Positions 16,801 through 24,339 of a stretch of 35,442 nucleotides of DNA are shown piece after piece (position 1 is the stretch's first letter; each line of letters begins with the position of its first letter). The DNA comes from Flavobacteriales bacterium (GTDB lineage Bacteria > Bacteroidota > Bacteroidia > Flavobacteriales_F > PHOS-HE28): NCBI GenBank assembly GCA_020437805.1, contig JAGQVV010000016.1, positions 1-35,442 of the forward strand, read 5' to 3'. The notes beneath the pieces are model-generated. The model was not told the origin of the DNA and searched no databases. It saw nothing but the letters and a program-made list of their open reading frames with translations. The translations under genes were made by a program, and so were the position numbers.

Positions 16801-17895
16801 ATAGCCCGGAGCGCCCAGGCAGGCCTCGTCATTGTCATCCCAGTTATAGGCGAACCCGAGTCCACGCTGAACATCACATCCAACGAAGTCGTCATTGGAG
16901 CAGCCGAGATCGGGATCTATGAAGCTGCCGAAGTAGGTGTTCAACAGGGTCTGCGTGCCTTGGTTGATGACCACGTAATTATAGAAGGTCATGTTATTGA
17001 TCTCGTTGTTCGAGCTGAAGGCGAAGGCCTGCGCACGCACTTCGAGACCTATCGGTTGACCCAAGGACTCGGTGTGGGCATCTCCCTTGTCGTTGAAGAT
17101 CCAGAAGATGTTGTAGTCACCGAACAGATTGACCGGGTCATCGCGCTGACGATTCTTGCACTCCTCCACAGAGGTATCGAACCCGTAATCCGGGTGATCG
17201 CCCGCGAACGGATCGTAATTCCCGTCGCCATCGTAATCGACCCATGGCGCGAGGTATAGGTCCTGGCCGGCATCCACGTTACCGATGGCAGGCCATGTCA
17301 CGAAGGAGGTCGGGACCGAATAGCCGTTCGGGAAGAGCTCTTCCAGGTCGCAATCGGGATCCTCCTGACATTGGATCCACTGTATATGCGCCTCGACTTG
17401 GGCCCGCTCGGTCACCCAGAACTGGTTGTATTCGTCACACACTTCCTGGGTCACGGAAGCATCACCCGTATTGGTCAAGGGGCCGGGCCAAAAGTCATTC
17501 CCATCCGCACGGAACAGCACGGCGGCCAATTTGAGCTGGTTGTCCGGGCTCAGTCCGCCCATCCACAGACCACCCGCGTAGATCGCGTTCGGTCCAGTGA
17601 AATCCGGGGTCTTGGGGATCTCGTAACCCGAACGGCTGTTACCTCCACGACGGGTCCACATGTTACCTCCGTTCTCGATCACCGCACGCACGTTGTTGAA
17701 CGCGATCTGTGTGACGGCCGATGCCGGCGAACAGGCCATGGCCTTCGGTCGGACGGGCGCCTGCCCGGAACCGGGCGGGCGGTTGGGTTTCATGGCGCTG
17801 GCCGGGATGGCCATCGACGCAAGGAGGCTCAGAGCGAAGGTTCTGGTCAGGAGTGCTCTTTGTATGCCTTTCATGGTATTGCGTTGTGCGTTCAT
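13810..17895 (-). CDS. large secreted protein with FlgD/T9SS-like C-terminal domain
   Basis: A 1361-residue exported protein of unknown function. A signal peptide occupies about residues 8-34 (MKGIQRALLTRTFALSLLAS, then MAIPASA). The N-terminal region has FNNVRAVIENGGNMW, YEIPK and IYAGGLWMGG, a theme I know from a family of giant Bacteroidota surface proteins. DYDGDGNYD at 220-228 looks like a calcium-binding loop. The remainder is beta-rich with many Asn, Gly and aromatic residues and several cysteine pairs. The last ~100 residues (NVVPNPYYAFSGYE, then CTITIFNVSGTLVRKF, LDWDLKNANN, GGVYICHV, ending RPIDLQNF) form a FlgD/Por-secretion-like Ig domain but end differently from type A sorting domains. 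Start ATG 17895 overlaps the TonB receptor stop (TGATG); ATG 17874 is an alternative. No enzyme motif was found. Confidence 0.88.
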   Translation of the reverse strand: MNAQRNTMKGIQRALLTRTFALSLLASMAIPASAMKPNRPPGSGQAPVRPKAMACSPASAVTQIAFNNVRAVIENGGNMWTRRGGNSRSGYEIPKTPDFTGPNAIYAGGLWMGGLSPDNQLKLAAVLFRADGNDFWPGPLTNTGDASVTQEVCDEYNQFWVTERAQVEAHIQWIQCQEDPDCDLEELFPNGYSVPTSFVTWPAIGNVDAGQDLYLAPWVDYDGDGNYDPFAGDHPDYGFDTSVEECKNRQRDDPVNLFGDYNIFWIFNDKGDAHTESLGQPIGLEVRAQAFAFSSNNEINNMTFYNYVVINQGTQTLLNTYFGSFIDPDLGCSNDDFVGCDVQRGLGFAYNWDDNDEACLGAPGYGAQPPAIGVDFFEGPYQDADGVDNPGPQTNIEVFDCVTAQQENGIPYKGIGIGYGDDFPDNERFGMRAFLYWNREGSANTNDPSTAAHFYNYLRSVWKNNLPMTWGGSGYNESPGAIQTRYMFPWDSDPVGWGTNCAPQPDWRESTQAPQDRRFVQSAGPFTLEPGAYNNITLGVVYSRAANGGATASVGTLKIADDKAQALFDNCFKILDGPDAPDLTIQELDRELIIYFDNPQGSNNRVQQPLDYVELDPIIPELDPDGNPYDREYRFQGYLLYQLANSEVSVADLGNIDLARLVYQGDIEDDISQIINYPYSDVLGQPVPTEMVNGANEGVVSSLQVLEDKFAQSDPRLVNFKSYYYLAIAYGYNNFEDYDPVQLTGQPFPFVASRKGAFGAIRKYTGIPHPPAPETNGTVQNANYGDRLQVTRLEGTGNGGLVTELTPQTETAILSSGINRKDEITYVTGAGPIDVKVVDPLKVPNAEFELAFMDSITPNDLTDAYWVIRNLTTGEEVSSEKTISTPFEQLLPQWGISVSIVQGEYNGDYAAPVAEGSLVFSDPGRAWLTGIPDTDGEVVQNWIRSGTYTSADFPIWNDRTYDPDGTYETILGGTWCPWPLAGQAEFQGGTPSEGNAATPHSSMSLSTLKDVPSVQVFITADKSKWSRSPVFEQEQNSALSEGGALRMGLRASPSVDKEGRKSGTPGCNESEATLDGAQPTGMGWFPGYAIDIGTGERLNIGFGENSFWGGGIGRDMIWNPSPELYTDQGEPYFGGCHWIYVFKNDRRVLNNADRVPYYDEGRYIHTTLQSTGSQQRLKVLRGIGWVGSAMGIEGTELLATDVRIRLNVTKKYVPYVTYPGDLDPIIDPTQNNGLPLYTFGTAGFATENNVASTAKSALDLINVVPNPYYAFSGYETSRLDNRIKFINLPQSCTITIFNVSGTLVRKFKKDNSLTYLDWDLKNANNIPIAGGVYICHVEVPGVGEKVIKWFGALRPIDLQNF

Positions 17896-20800
17896 CAGAA
17901 GTCGAATCGAACTCCCAGTCGAATGGTACGAGGGGCGCCATAGTTGAAGGGGGAGTCCACCTTCAAAGCGTAGAGATCAGCGAAGGAAGCAGGGTCGGTC
18001 TGTGCCACGATCTGCGCTTGGGACTGTGCCGAGGCCAAGAATCCGTCGTTATTGGGTGAACCCGTATAGCGATAAACACCCGTGATGTTCTCCGTGTTGA
18101 ACACATTGGTGATCAGCAGGTAGATGTTCAGGTTCGCGCTCTTGACCTTATCCCCTTCTCCCTTACCGAAGGTGAGGGGAATGTCGCGGTCGATCTGCAT
18201 ATCCGTGGTGAACTGCCAAGGCAAGCGAGCACCGTTCAAGGACCCGTCCAAGAGATAGTTGTTCGCCCCTGTCCCTTCACTCACAACTTGGCTGCTGCGG
18301 CTGTAGGGTGTACCGCTTCCCAGGATCCCCACCACGTTCACACCTGTCCGTTGGAAGACCGGTGAGTCGAACAGCATGGGGCCATTGTAGTCCTTGCCTC
18401 CACCATACCGGAAATCGAAGGTGGTGGTGAAACGGTGGCGTTGATCGAAGTCGAGCGGGCTGATCGTTCGCAGGTTCGGTTGGCCGGAGTTGATCAGGTT
18501 CAGCCCCGTGTTCGGACCGGAACCCGTACCGTCAGCGAACTGAAGGGTGTAGGTGGCACGCATCCAAACGTTGCCCGTGCGCCGCAGGTCGAAAGCGGCC
18601 GTGAACCCTTTAACCGTACCGAAATCGAAGTTATCATAGGTACGGTAGTCGCGCGGCCATGCGTTCACCACGTTGCGGATCTGGATCTGATCGCGCAATT
18701 CCCGGTAGAACACCGAGAGCTTCAACGACGAAGCTTTGGTCAAGACCTGTTGGAAACCCAATTCGTAGTCGATCGTCTTGGTCGGCTTGAGGTTGGGGTT
18801 CGAAAGGATGTTCCCACTGTTCTGGATGTATGCATAGTCCACCAGGTTCAGACGCGATTGACCGGAGTTCGGTCGTTGGGTCAGAACGTCATAGTGGGCG
18901 AAGAACACGGCTTCATCCGAGATGGGGAAGGAGAAGGCCACGCGAGGCATGACATTGATCGCTGGGGTATAATCGGTGAACGCTTCCTTGCTCAGATCGG
19001 AACCGGGCAGATCACCACCCTCACCACGCTCGATCAGGTAAGGGCGGATCTGACCGGCCTCCTGTAAGGACGATCCATCGGTCAACTCCGTACCATCACT
19101 GGCGTACCATACATCACCATCGCGGTATCCCTTCACCGTGTTCGGTGCCGCGTAGTTGTCAACGTACACCACGAAATCATCCCCGATATTGCTTGGACGG
19201 TTCGCCAACTGCTGCCGGATACCATTGTCCGCCACGGCCGAGCCCGCGGTGTAGGCCTCCTGCCAGAGGTACTTGTCCTTCAGCACATTCTGGTTGGCAT
19301 CATAACGATCAACACGCACACCCACGTTGAAGATGATATCGTCGAAAGCGAACTTGTCCATCACATAGCCGGCCATGTAGATCGGCTCGAAGGGAGCTTG
19401 CAATCGCGTGGCGTTGCCGTTCGCATCGGTGGCCTCGAAGAAGGAAGCAAAGCTCGGCTTGCTCGTCAAGCGGTTACCGAGGAAATCGTACCCCACGTAG
19501 TTCACGAGGTTGTTACCGTTGTTCAGCAATTCATCCGGTGAGAACATACCGAGCGAATACACCCCCGGATCGATGGCGTCCACATCGATGAAGTCGAGTC
19601 CATTGGGATCAAGACCCAAGGCCGAGCGCAGGTTGCGATCGAATGTTGTCTGACCAGCCCCGTAAATGCGCGAGTAGTAAACGAACGGCAAGGTGCTGCC
19701 CGGGAGCTGCACAACGTCCGTCGGGTCGGTGTCCTGCCACTCGCGGATATGGAAGTTGGTGAGCGAACGTGCCCGGGTCCAAAGGCCGATCGGCGCAAGG
19801 TCGTACTGTCGCTGGGTGTATTGTTCATACTCCACACCAACGGATACCGCATGCGCTCCGATGTCGGCACTACCCGATGCGCTGAAGCGGATCTGATCGT
19901 TCAGGCGGTTCCTGTATTCCGCGCCGTTCGGGTCGTCAATGAAGCCGATGTTGTTCCAAAGGTTGTACAAGGAACGTGGGCGCTCGCCATTCCACAGCAC
20001 TCCTCGTGATTGTGTCTCGATCAGGTTCTGTCGGAAGCCTTGGTAGTTCGGATCGGAACCGGAAGGTGCGCCGAAGAGCTGCGCTATCGGGAACGTTTCC
20101 TGCGGGAGGTTGTTGAAGTAGAAGGTATTGATCGAAGCCAGGTCCGGGTTCTGCGTGCCGGGTGTGAAGCGTACCAAGGTGTCCTGTTCACCGATCTGCG
20201 CCCATTGGTTCTGGCGAAGTTCGAACTGGGCCCCGCGGAAGGTCTCGAACTTCCCAACGTAGCCATAGTCGAAAAGCCGCTCTCCGTGCTCGAAGTCGCG
20301 TACCTCGCTCGAGTACTGTGAGTAATCCAACTGCAAGGTGTAGAAAGCATTCTGGATCGTGGCCTTCTTCTCCTCCTCTTGCGTTCGGTTCGTGAAGCGT
20401 TGTGTGAACTTCACATAGGTACGCCAAGTGGACTCCTTGAACCGATAGTTGTTGTCCGCATTGAGCAAGGAATTGTTCCTGTTCCAATTCTGCCGGTTGT
20501 CATAATCGACCGATCCACCGAGGGTCAAGGTCACATTCGGAGTGGTGGCGATATCGATCTTGCCGGATGCCAAATAGCTCGTTCTTCCGGCGTTCTGGCG
20601 TGTGTCCAACTGCTCAATGTCCGAAGTACGTAAGTAATCACTGCTGTATGCAAGAATGAAATCGCTCGTACCGCTCGGGCGGAGCACGGCAGGCGTAGCA
20701 AGCAATTGGTCGCGGACATCGGAACGAACACGGAGGTCACCCAAGTAACTGGGAGACCCGTCCACCACATTGGTGAACTGCCCGGACACGAAGAAGCCCA

Positions 20801-21665
20801 ACAAGGGATTGGTCTTGTTCCCCAAGCTGTCCTTCCTGAATAAAAGCGGACCACTGAGGCTCGCTTCCACCTGATTGAAGGCGTATTTGTCCAAGCCATA
20901 TACCTGGGTGATATCCTCTCCAGTCTTGAACCCGGAGGTCAGATACTCCACGCCACCGAAGAAACTGCGGCTCGGACCACGGGTGGTGATGTTCACCAGA
21001 CCACCGGTCACGTCACCGTAGTTGGCCGGTACACCACCGGTTATCACCTGCACTTCCTCGATCGCGCTCTTCGGCAGTCCTGTACCCGCACCGGCCGGCA
21101 CCTTTACACCGTCAATGTAATAGTAGGTATTCTCGCTACGTGATCCACGTATGCTGATGCCACCTCCGGTTCCAGCCGTACTGGCACCAGCCACCGTGGT
21201 GGCGATGGAAGCTGCGGAACGACCCGGCATTTTCGCAATGTCCTCGCGCGTCACTGTTCCTCCGGAAGCACCACCGTCCCGATCGATGAGGGGAACGGTG
21301 TACTGGACCACCTCGAACTCGGTCAACTCGATACCCGCGTTCAAGCCGATATCCAAGAAGGTGATCTTGTTGCTGTTCACCACCACACCGGTCTGTTTGT
21401 ATGGTTGGTAGCCCACGTAGCTCACCACGACATCATAGGTACCCGGGTCAAGGGGCTTGATGAAGTATTCGCCGTCGAAATCCGTGGCACCGCCAGAGAC
21501 CTGGGTGCCTCGGTTCTCGACCACCACGTTCACGAAGGGGAGCGGTTCGCCGCTCTTCTTATCGGTGATCTTGCCTTTCAGGCTGCCGGCACCCACTTGG
21601 GCATTCACGGCGGCGATGGCGAAAAAGGAAAGGGCGATCGAGGAGAATAACCTTCTCAACATCAA
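17895..21665 (-). CDS. TonB-dependent receptor with carboxypeptidase-regulatory-like domain
   Basis: A 1256-residue outer-membrane receptor, long for the family. The signal peptide spans residues 1-22. A carboxypeptidase-regulatory-like Ig domain (SLKGKITDKKSGEPLPFVNV to about residue 110) is followed by the plug: REDIAKMPGRSAASI, ISIRGSRSENTYYYIDGVKV (170-189), AIEEVQVITGGVPANYGDVT (201-220) and GGLVNITTRGPS. The remaining ~1000 residues are barrel strands and large loops, ending in the aromatic strand APRTIRLGVRFDF. No SusD-like gene is adjacent, so it is not a classical polysaccharide system. It leads the trio with the large secreted protein and the PorV-like barrel and overlaps the next gene by one base. 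It imports, or forms a surface complex around, an unknown ligand. Confidence 0.93.
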   Translation of the reverse strand: MMLRRLFSSIALSFFAIAAVNAQVGAGSLKGKITDKKSGEPLPFVNVVVENRGTQVSGGATDFDGEYFIKPLDPGTYDVVVSYVGYQPYKQTGVVVNSNKITFLDIGLNAGIELTEFEVVQYTVPLIDRDGGASGGTVTREDIAKMPGRSAASIATTVAGASTAGTGGGISIRGSRSENTYYYIDGVKVPAGAGTGLPKSAIEEVQVITGGVPANYGDVTGGLVNITTRGPSRSFFGGVEYLTSGFKTGEDITQVYGLDKYAFNQVEASLSGPLLFRKDSLGNKTNPLLGFFVSGQFTNVVDGSPSYLGDLRVRSDVRDQLLATPAVLRPSGTSDFILAYSSDYLRTSDIEQLDTRQNAGRTSYLASGKIDIATTPNVTLTLGGSVDYDNRQNWNRNNSLLNADNNYRFKESTWRTYVKFTQRFTNRTQEEEKKATIQNAFYTLQLDYSQYSSEVRDFEHGERLFDYGYVGKFETFRGAQFELRQNQWAQIGEQDTLVRFTPGTQNPDLASINTFYFNNLPQETFPIAQLFGAPSGSDPNYQGFRQNLIETQSRGVLWNGERPRSLYNLWNNIGFIDDPNGAEYRNRLNDQIRFSASGSADIGAHAVSVGVEYEQYTQRQYDLAPIGLWTRARSLTNFHIREWQDTDPTDVVQLPGSTLPFVYYSRIYGAGQTTFDRNLRSALGLDPNGLDFIDVDAIDPGVYSLGMFSPDELLNNGNNLVNYVGYDFLGNRLTSKPSFASFFEATDANGNATRLQAPFEPIYMAGYVMDKFAFDDIIFNVGVRVDRYDANQNVLKDKYLWQEAYTAGSAVADNGIRQQLANRPSNIGDDFVVYVDNYAAPNTVKGYRDGDVWYASDGTELTDGSSLQEAGQIRPYLIERGEGGDLPGSDLSKEAFTDYTPAINVMPRVAFSFPISDEAVFFAHYDVLTQRPNSGQSRLNLVDYAYIQNSGNILSNPNLKPTKTIDYELGFQQVLTKASSLKLSVFYRELRDQIQIRNVVNAWPRDYRTYDNFDFGTVKGFTAAFDLRRTGNVWMRATYTLQFADGTGSGPNTGLNLINSGQPNLRTISPLDFDQRHRFTTTFDFRYGGGKDYNGPMLFDSPVFQRTGVNVVGILGSGTPYSRSSQVVSEGTGANNYLLDGSLNGARLPWQFTTDMQIDRDIPLTFGKGEGDKVKSANLNIYLLITNVFNTENITGVYRYTGSPNNDGFLASAQSQAQIVAQTDPASFADLYALKVDSPFNYGAPRTIRLGVRFDF

Positions 21666-21916
21666 CGGTAGGTTTTGCGTTCAGCGTAACAGGGCAACGA
21701 GGGGGCGCTAATATAGAAACATCCACGCTCCGCGAATACGACGAACATTGTTGAAGGAAAAGGTCCGGTCACAGGAACCCAAGATTTGCGAGATCGTGGC
21801 TGCAAGGCGTGATGCGGGTAGTGGTCCATCTTGCCCGAAAGATATCGGCACAAGGGTGCATCCTGGTTCCCGAGAACGAGCAAAGGTCGATGCCGGTATT
21901 GCAGCGGTGGACCGGA
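21666..21916. other. intergenic region, 251 bp
   Basis: It lies between the TonB receptor start and the end of the small lysine-rich protein, both on the minus strand. A minus-strand TATATTAG near 21709-21716 preceded by TTCG might be the receptor promoter, but the match to TAnnTTTG is poor. Small overlapping open frames show no family resemblance. I see no RNA gene. Confidence 0.35.
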
Positions 21917-22213
21917 TCACGATCCGAACATCCTGCGGAAGAAACCGTCCTTGTGCGTGTTCGATCCGTTGCGATCCGCGCGTTTATTGTGACGCTTCAA
22001 TCGCTTCCGCGTGGCTTTGTCCTGCAATGAAAGGTGTCGCTTCCGATCGAATTTCTCCTTCTTCGCTTTGGCCTTCTTGTCCTCCTTGGCCTTCTTCTCC
22101 AACAACTTCTCCTGCTTCTTCCGTGAGATGCCCCCATCCTGCGCAGCAGCCGATACCGGAGCGGCGGTCAATGCGAGCAGCAATAGGACAGGGACAAGGA
22201 AGCGCTTCGGCAT
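21917..22213 (-). CDS. small lysine-rich exported protein of unknown function
   Basis: A 98-residue protein with a signal peptide (MPKRFLVPVLLLLALTAAPV, then SAAAQ). The mature part of ~73 residues is extremely basic: blocks such as KKQEKLLEKKAKEDKKAKAK, then FDRKRHLSLQDKATRKRLKRH, with only a few acidic residues. It should be helical and may bind an acidic surface, nucleic acid or lipopolysaccharide; I recall similar short proteins in Bacteroidota but no assigned function. A TAGCTTTG box lies four bases before the ATG. Its coding nature is supported by the intact signal peptide and strong strand-specific composition. Confidence 0.78.
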   Translation of the reverse strand: MPKRFLVPVLLLLALTAAPVSAAAQDGGISRKKQEKLLEKKAKEDKKAKAKKEKFDRKRHLSLQDKATRKRLKRHNKRADRNGSNTHKDGFFRRMFGS

Positions 22214-22217
22214 GCCA

Positions 22218-22225
22218 CAAAGCTA
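22218..22225 (-). promoter_or_regulatory. putative -7 box of the lysine-rich protein gene
   Basis: TAGCTTTG on the minus strand matches TAnnTTTG exactly and ends four bases before the start codon at 22213. The implied transcript would have almost no leader. No good -33 box was seen. Confidence 0.4.
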
Positions 22226-22259
22226 CATCCTTGCGAACGGCGCTCCTTGCCATGTACCA

Positions 22260-22267
22260 TACCTTTG
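22260..22267 (+). promoter_or_regulatory. putative -7 box of the Rieske-like lipoprotein gene
   Basis: TACCTTTG on the plus strand matches TAnnTTTG and lies 22 bases before ATG 22290. It is divergent from the lysine-rich protein box at 22218-22225, so the two genes appear to share a compact divergent promoter region. Confidence 0.42.
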
Positions 22268-22289
22268 TATCCTGCGTTCCACTTCGGCA

Positions 22290-22721
22290 ATGCGCACCGC
22301 ACGCACCATAGGCATCCTGCTCAGCTGCACGCTCTTGTGTTTCTGCACATCGTGCAAGAAGGAACGCCCTTCCGGGGTTCCACTCTCCCCTTTGGACATC
22401 AGCATCAACGTGAACAATCCAAGCTACGCGGATATTGCGGTTCCCGGTGGATGGATCTATCTCTCCGGTGGCTCCATGGGCTTGATCGTCTATCGTTCAG
22501 GGATCGATGAATTCGTGGCCATGGACCGGCATTGCCCGTACCGCACCGCCGAGCTCTGTCGCGTGTTCGTTGATGATTCGGAGATCATCGCCACTGATAC
22601 GGCCTGTTGCGGGTCCCGCTTTCTGGTGACGGATGGCAGCGTTGTGGAAGGGCCCGCGGCCTTGGGTCTGCAGCGTTACAATACCACGTTCAACGGCACC
22701 ACGCTGCGGATCTACAACTGA
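22290..22721 (+). CDS. Rieske-fold-like lipoprotein lacking canonical 2Fe-2S ligands
   Basis: A 143-residue lipoprotein: signal segment IGILLSCTLLCFCTSC with lipidated Cys22. The mature region resembles a Rieske domain in its order: ISINVNNPSYADIAVPGGWI, FVAMDRHCPYR, CCGSRFLVTDGSVVEGPA and LQRYNTTFNGTTLRI. A canonical domain needs CxH and CxxH ligands. Here the first site is C82-P-Y and the second TACC, so both histidines and one cysteine appear to be replaced. Cys82, Cys90, Cys106 and Cys107 remain and could form disulfides or bind another metal. Such degenerate Rieske-like lipoproteins are, to my knowledge, widespread in Bacteroidota and often annotated only by fold. Start 22290 is chosen for the signal peptide. 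Confidence 0.8.
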   Translation: MRTARTIGILLSCTLLCFCTSCKKERPSGVPLSPLDISINVNNPSYADIAVPGGWIYLSGGSMGLIVYRSGIDEFVAMDRHCPYRTAELCRVFVDDSEIIATDTACCGSRFLVTDGSVVEGPAALGLQRYNTTFNGTTLRIYN

Positions 22722-22792
22722 TCCCGCGTTCGACCACTTTCCAAAAAGGCCGTTCCGCTCGAACGAACGTGGTCCCCACCTTTGTCCCGCTC

Positions 22793-23731
22793 ATGATCGT
22801 CCATACCGATATCGCTTCCCTACGGTCCGTCCAACGTCCGGTGCTTACCACCGGTACGTTCGATGGAGTGCATAAAGGCCACCTCGCGATCCTGGAGCGG
22901 TTGATCGATCGTTCCCGCAAGGAACATGGCGAAAGCGTGCTCTTCACCTTTCACCCTCATCCGCGCATGGTACTGTTCCCTACGGACAACGACCTGAAAC
23001 TGTTGAACACCCAGCAAGAGAAGATCGCGTTGTTGGAGGCGGCCGGACTCGACCACCTGTTGGTGATCCCCTTCTCCCGCCAGTTCTCGCGAATGCATGC
23101 GCTCGACTACGTGCGTGATGTGCTCGTGGGCGGCATTGGTATACATGCCGTGGTGATCGGTTACGATCATCGTTTCGGCCGGAACCGTGAAGGCGATCTG
23201 CACCTCCTGAAGCGGACCGGCGATGCCTTCGGTTTTCTCGTGGAGGAGATCCCTGCACAAGAGGTCGACCATTTGAAAGTGAGCAGTACGAAGGTGCGCC
23301 AAGCCTTATTGGACGGGCAGGTGGCCCACGCGAACGAGTTGCTGGGGTACCCGTATCCCGTCTCCGGGATCGTGGTGAAAGGCGATGGTATCGGGCGCAC
23401 CTTGGGTTATCCGACGGCGAACATCGGCGCGATCGATCGGTACAAACTGGTCCCCGGGGATGGTGTGTATGCCGTTACGATCGAATTGAACGACGGGATG
23501 CATGGCGGAATGCTGTACATCGGCGACCGCCCTACGCTGAAGTCCGGACTCCCACGTCGTGCTGTGGAGGTCAACATCTTCGATCTGGATCGCGACCTTT
23601 ACGGTGAGATGATCACGGTACGCTTTGTGGAGAAGGTGCGCGGGGACATGCGTTTCGCGGACCTTGATGCGTTGAAGGAACAACTGCACTTGGATCGTGC
23701 AACGGTACGGGAACGCTTGGCCGACATCTGA
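22793..23731 (+). CDS. ribF: bifunctional riboflavin kinase/FAD synthetase
   Basis: RibF phosphorylates riboflavin to FMN and adenylates FMN to FAD in the cytoplasm. The protein has 312 residues, the usual length. The N-terminal nucleotidyltransferase domain has TGTFDGVHKGH at 20-30 (HxGH) and SSTKVR at 164-169 (ISSTxxR-type motif). The C-terminal kinase domain has GDGIGRTLGYPTAN at 197-210 (PTAN) and ends with helices after FVEKVRGDMRF. ATG 22793 is chosen because the family starts about 20 residues before TGTFDGVHKG. The stop overlaps the start of the LRR gene (TGATG), so at least three genes are translated as one operon with pnuC. Confidence 0.96.
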   Translation: MIVHTDIASLRSVQRPVLTTGTFDGVHKGHLAILERLIDRSRKEHGESVLFTFHPHPRMVLFPTDNDLKLLNTQQEKIALLEAAGLDHLLVIPFSRQFSRMHALDYVRDVLVGGIGIHAVVIGYDHRFGRNREGDLHLLKRTGDAFGFLVEEIPAQEVDHLKVSSTKVRQALLDGQVAHANELLGYPYPVSGIVVKGDGIGRTLGYPTANIGAIDRYKLVPGDGVYAVTIELNDGMHGGMLYIGDRPTLKSGLPRRAVEVNIFDLDRDLYGEMITVRFVEKVRGDMRFADLDALKEQLHLDRATVRERLADI

Positions 23732-24339
23732 TGCAACGGACCACTACCATACGCCTCCTGCTTCTCTGGACGATGACGACCTCGCTCCCCGTGCAGGCCC
23801 AACTCCTGGATGCAGTGGCACTGGATTCGGTCAGGACATACCGCAGCATCGAGAGGGCCATGAGGGAACCGGACCAAGTGTTCAAGCTCGACCTCTCCGG
23901 TCAGAAATTGAAGGAACTGCCCGAAGAGCTCCTTCTGCTAAAGAACCTGAACGCCTTGGACCTGAGCAACAACAAATTGAAGGTCCTTCCTGAGCGCTTC
24001 GGTGAACTCGTCCACATACAGGACCTACGGCTATCCCGCAACAAGTTGGTGGACTTCCCCGGGAGCATTTGCCACATGACGCACATGAAACGGTTGGACA
24101 TGAGCCGCAACGCCTTGGTCGGTCTGCCTCCGTGCATCGGCGCCATGACGGAACTGACCTCACTGGACCTTTGGGACAACGACCTCGGGGATTTCCCTGA
24201 GGAACTTGAACGGCTAACCTCCCTTCGCTTCCTCGATCTACGTGCGATCCAGTTCGAGCAACCGGAAATGGAGCACATCCAGAACCTACTGCCCAGGACG
24301 AAGATCTATTTCAGCCAGCCGTGCAATTGTGGCATGTGA
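23731..24339 (+). CDS. leucine-rich repeat exported protein
   Basis: A 202-residue protein with a signal peptide (MQRTTTIRLLLLWTMTTSLP, cleavage near VQAQ). After a short helical start it contains about six 23-residue leucine-rich repeats: FKLDLSGQKLKELPEELLLL, LNALDLSNNKLKVLPERFGE, IQDLRLSRNKLVDFPGSIC, MKRLDMSRNALVGLPPCIG, LTSLDLWDNDLGDFPEELE, LRFLDLRAIQF. The LxxLPxxLxxL consensus is of the bacterial/plant-like type. It is probably a periplasmic or surface protein-binding module. It is sandwiched between ribF and pnuC with TGATG overlaps on both sides, although nothing in it suggests a vitamin role. Confidence 0.9.
   Translation: MQRTTTIRLLLLWTMTTSLPVQAQLLDAVALDSVRTYRSIERAMREPDQVFKLDLSGQKLKELPEELLLLKNLNALDLSNNKLKVLPERFGELVHIQDLRLSRNKLVDFPGSICHMTHMKRLDMSRNALVGLPPCIGAMTELTSLDLWDNDLGDFPEELERLTSLRFLDLRAIQFEQPEMEHIQNLLPRTKIYFSQPCNCGM

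Noticed and set aside
22727-22765. Inverted repeat CGTTCGA/TCGAACG just before ribF
   Set aside because: The loop of 25 bases is long and there is no T-run or known operator pattern; it may be chance in GC-rich DNA.
23882-24163. Repeats within the LRR gene considered as a DNA repeat or CRISPR-like array
   Set aside because: The spacing of about 69 bases reflects 23-residue protein repeats; the DNA units are not identical and there are no spacers.
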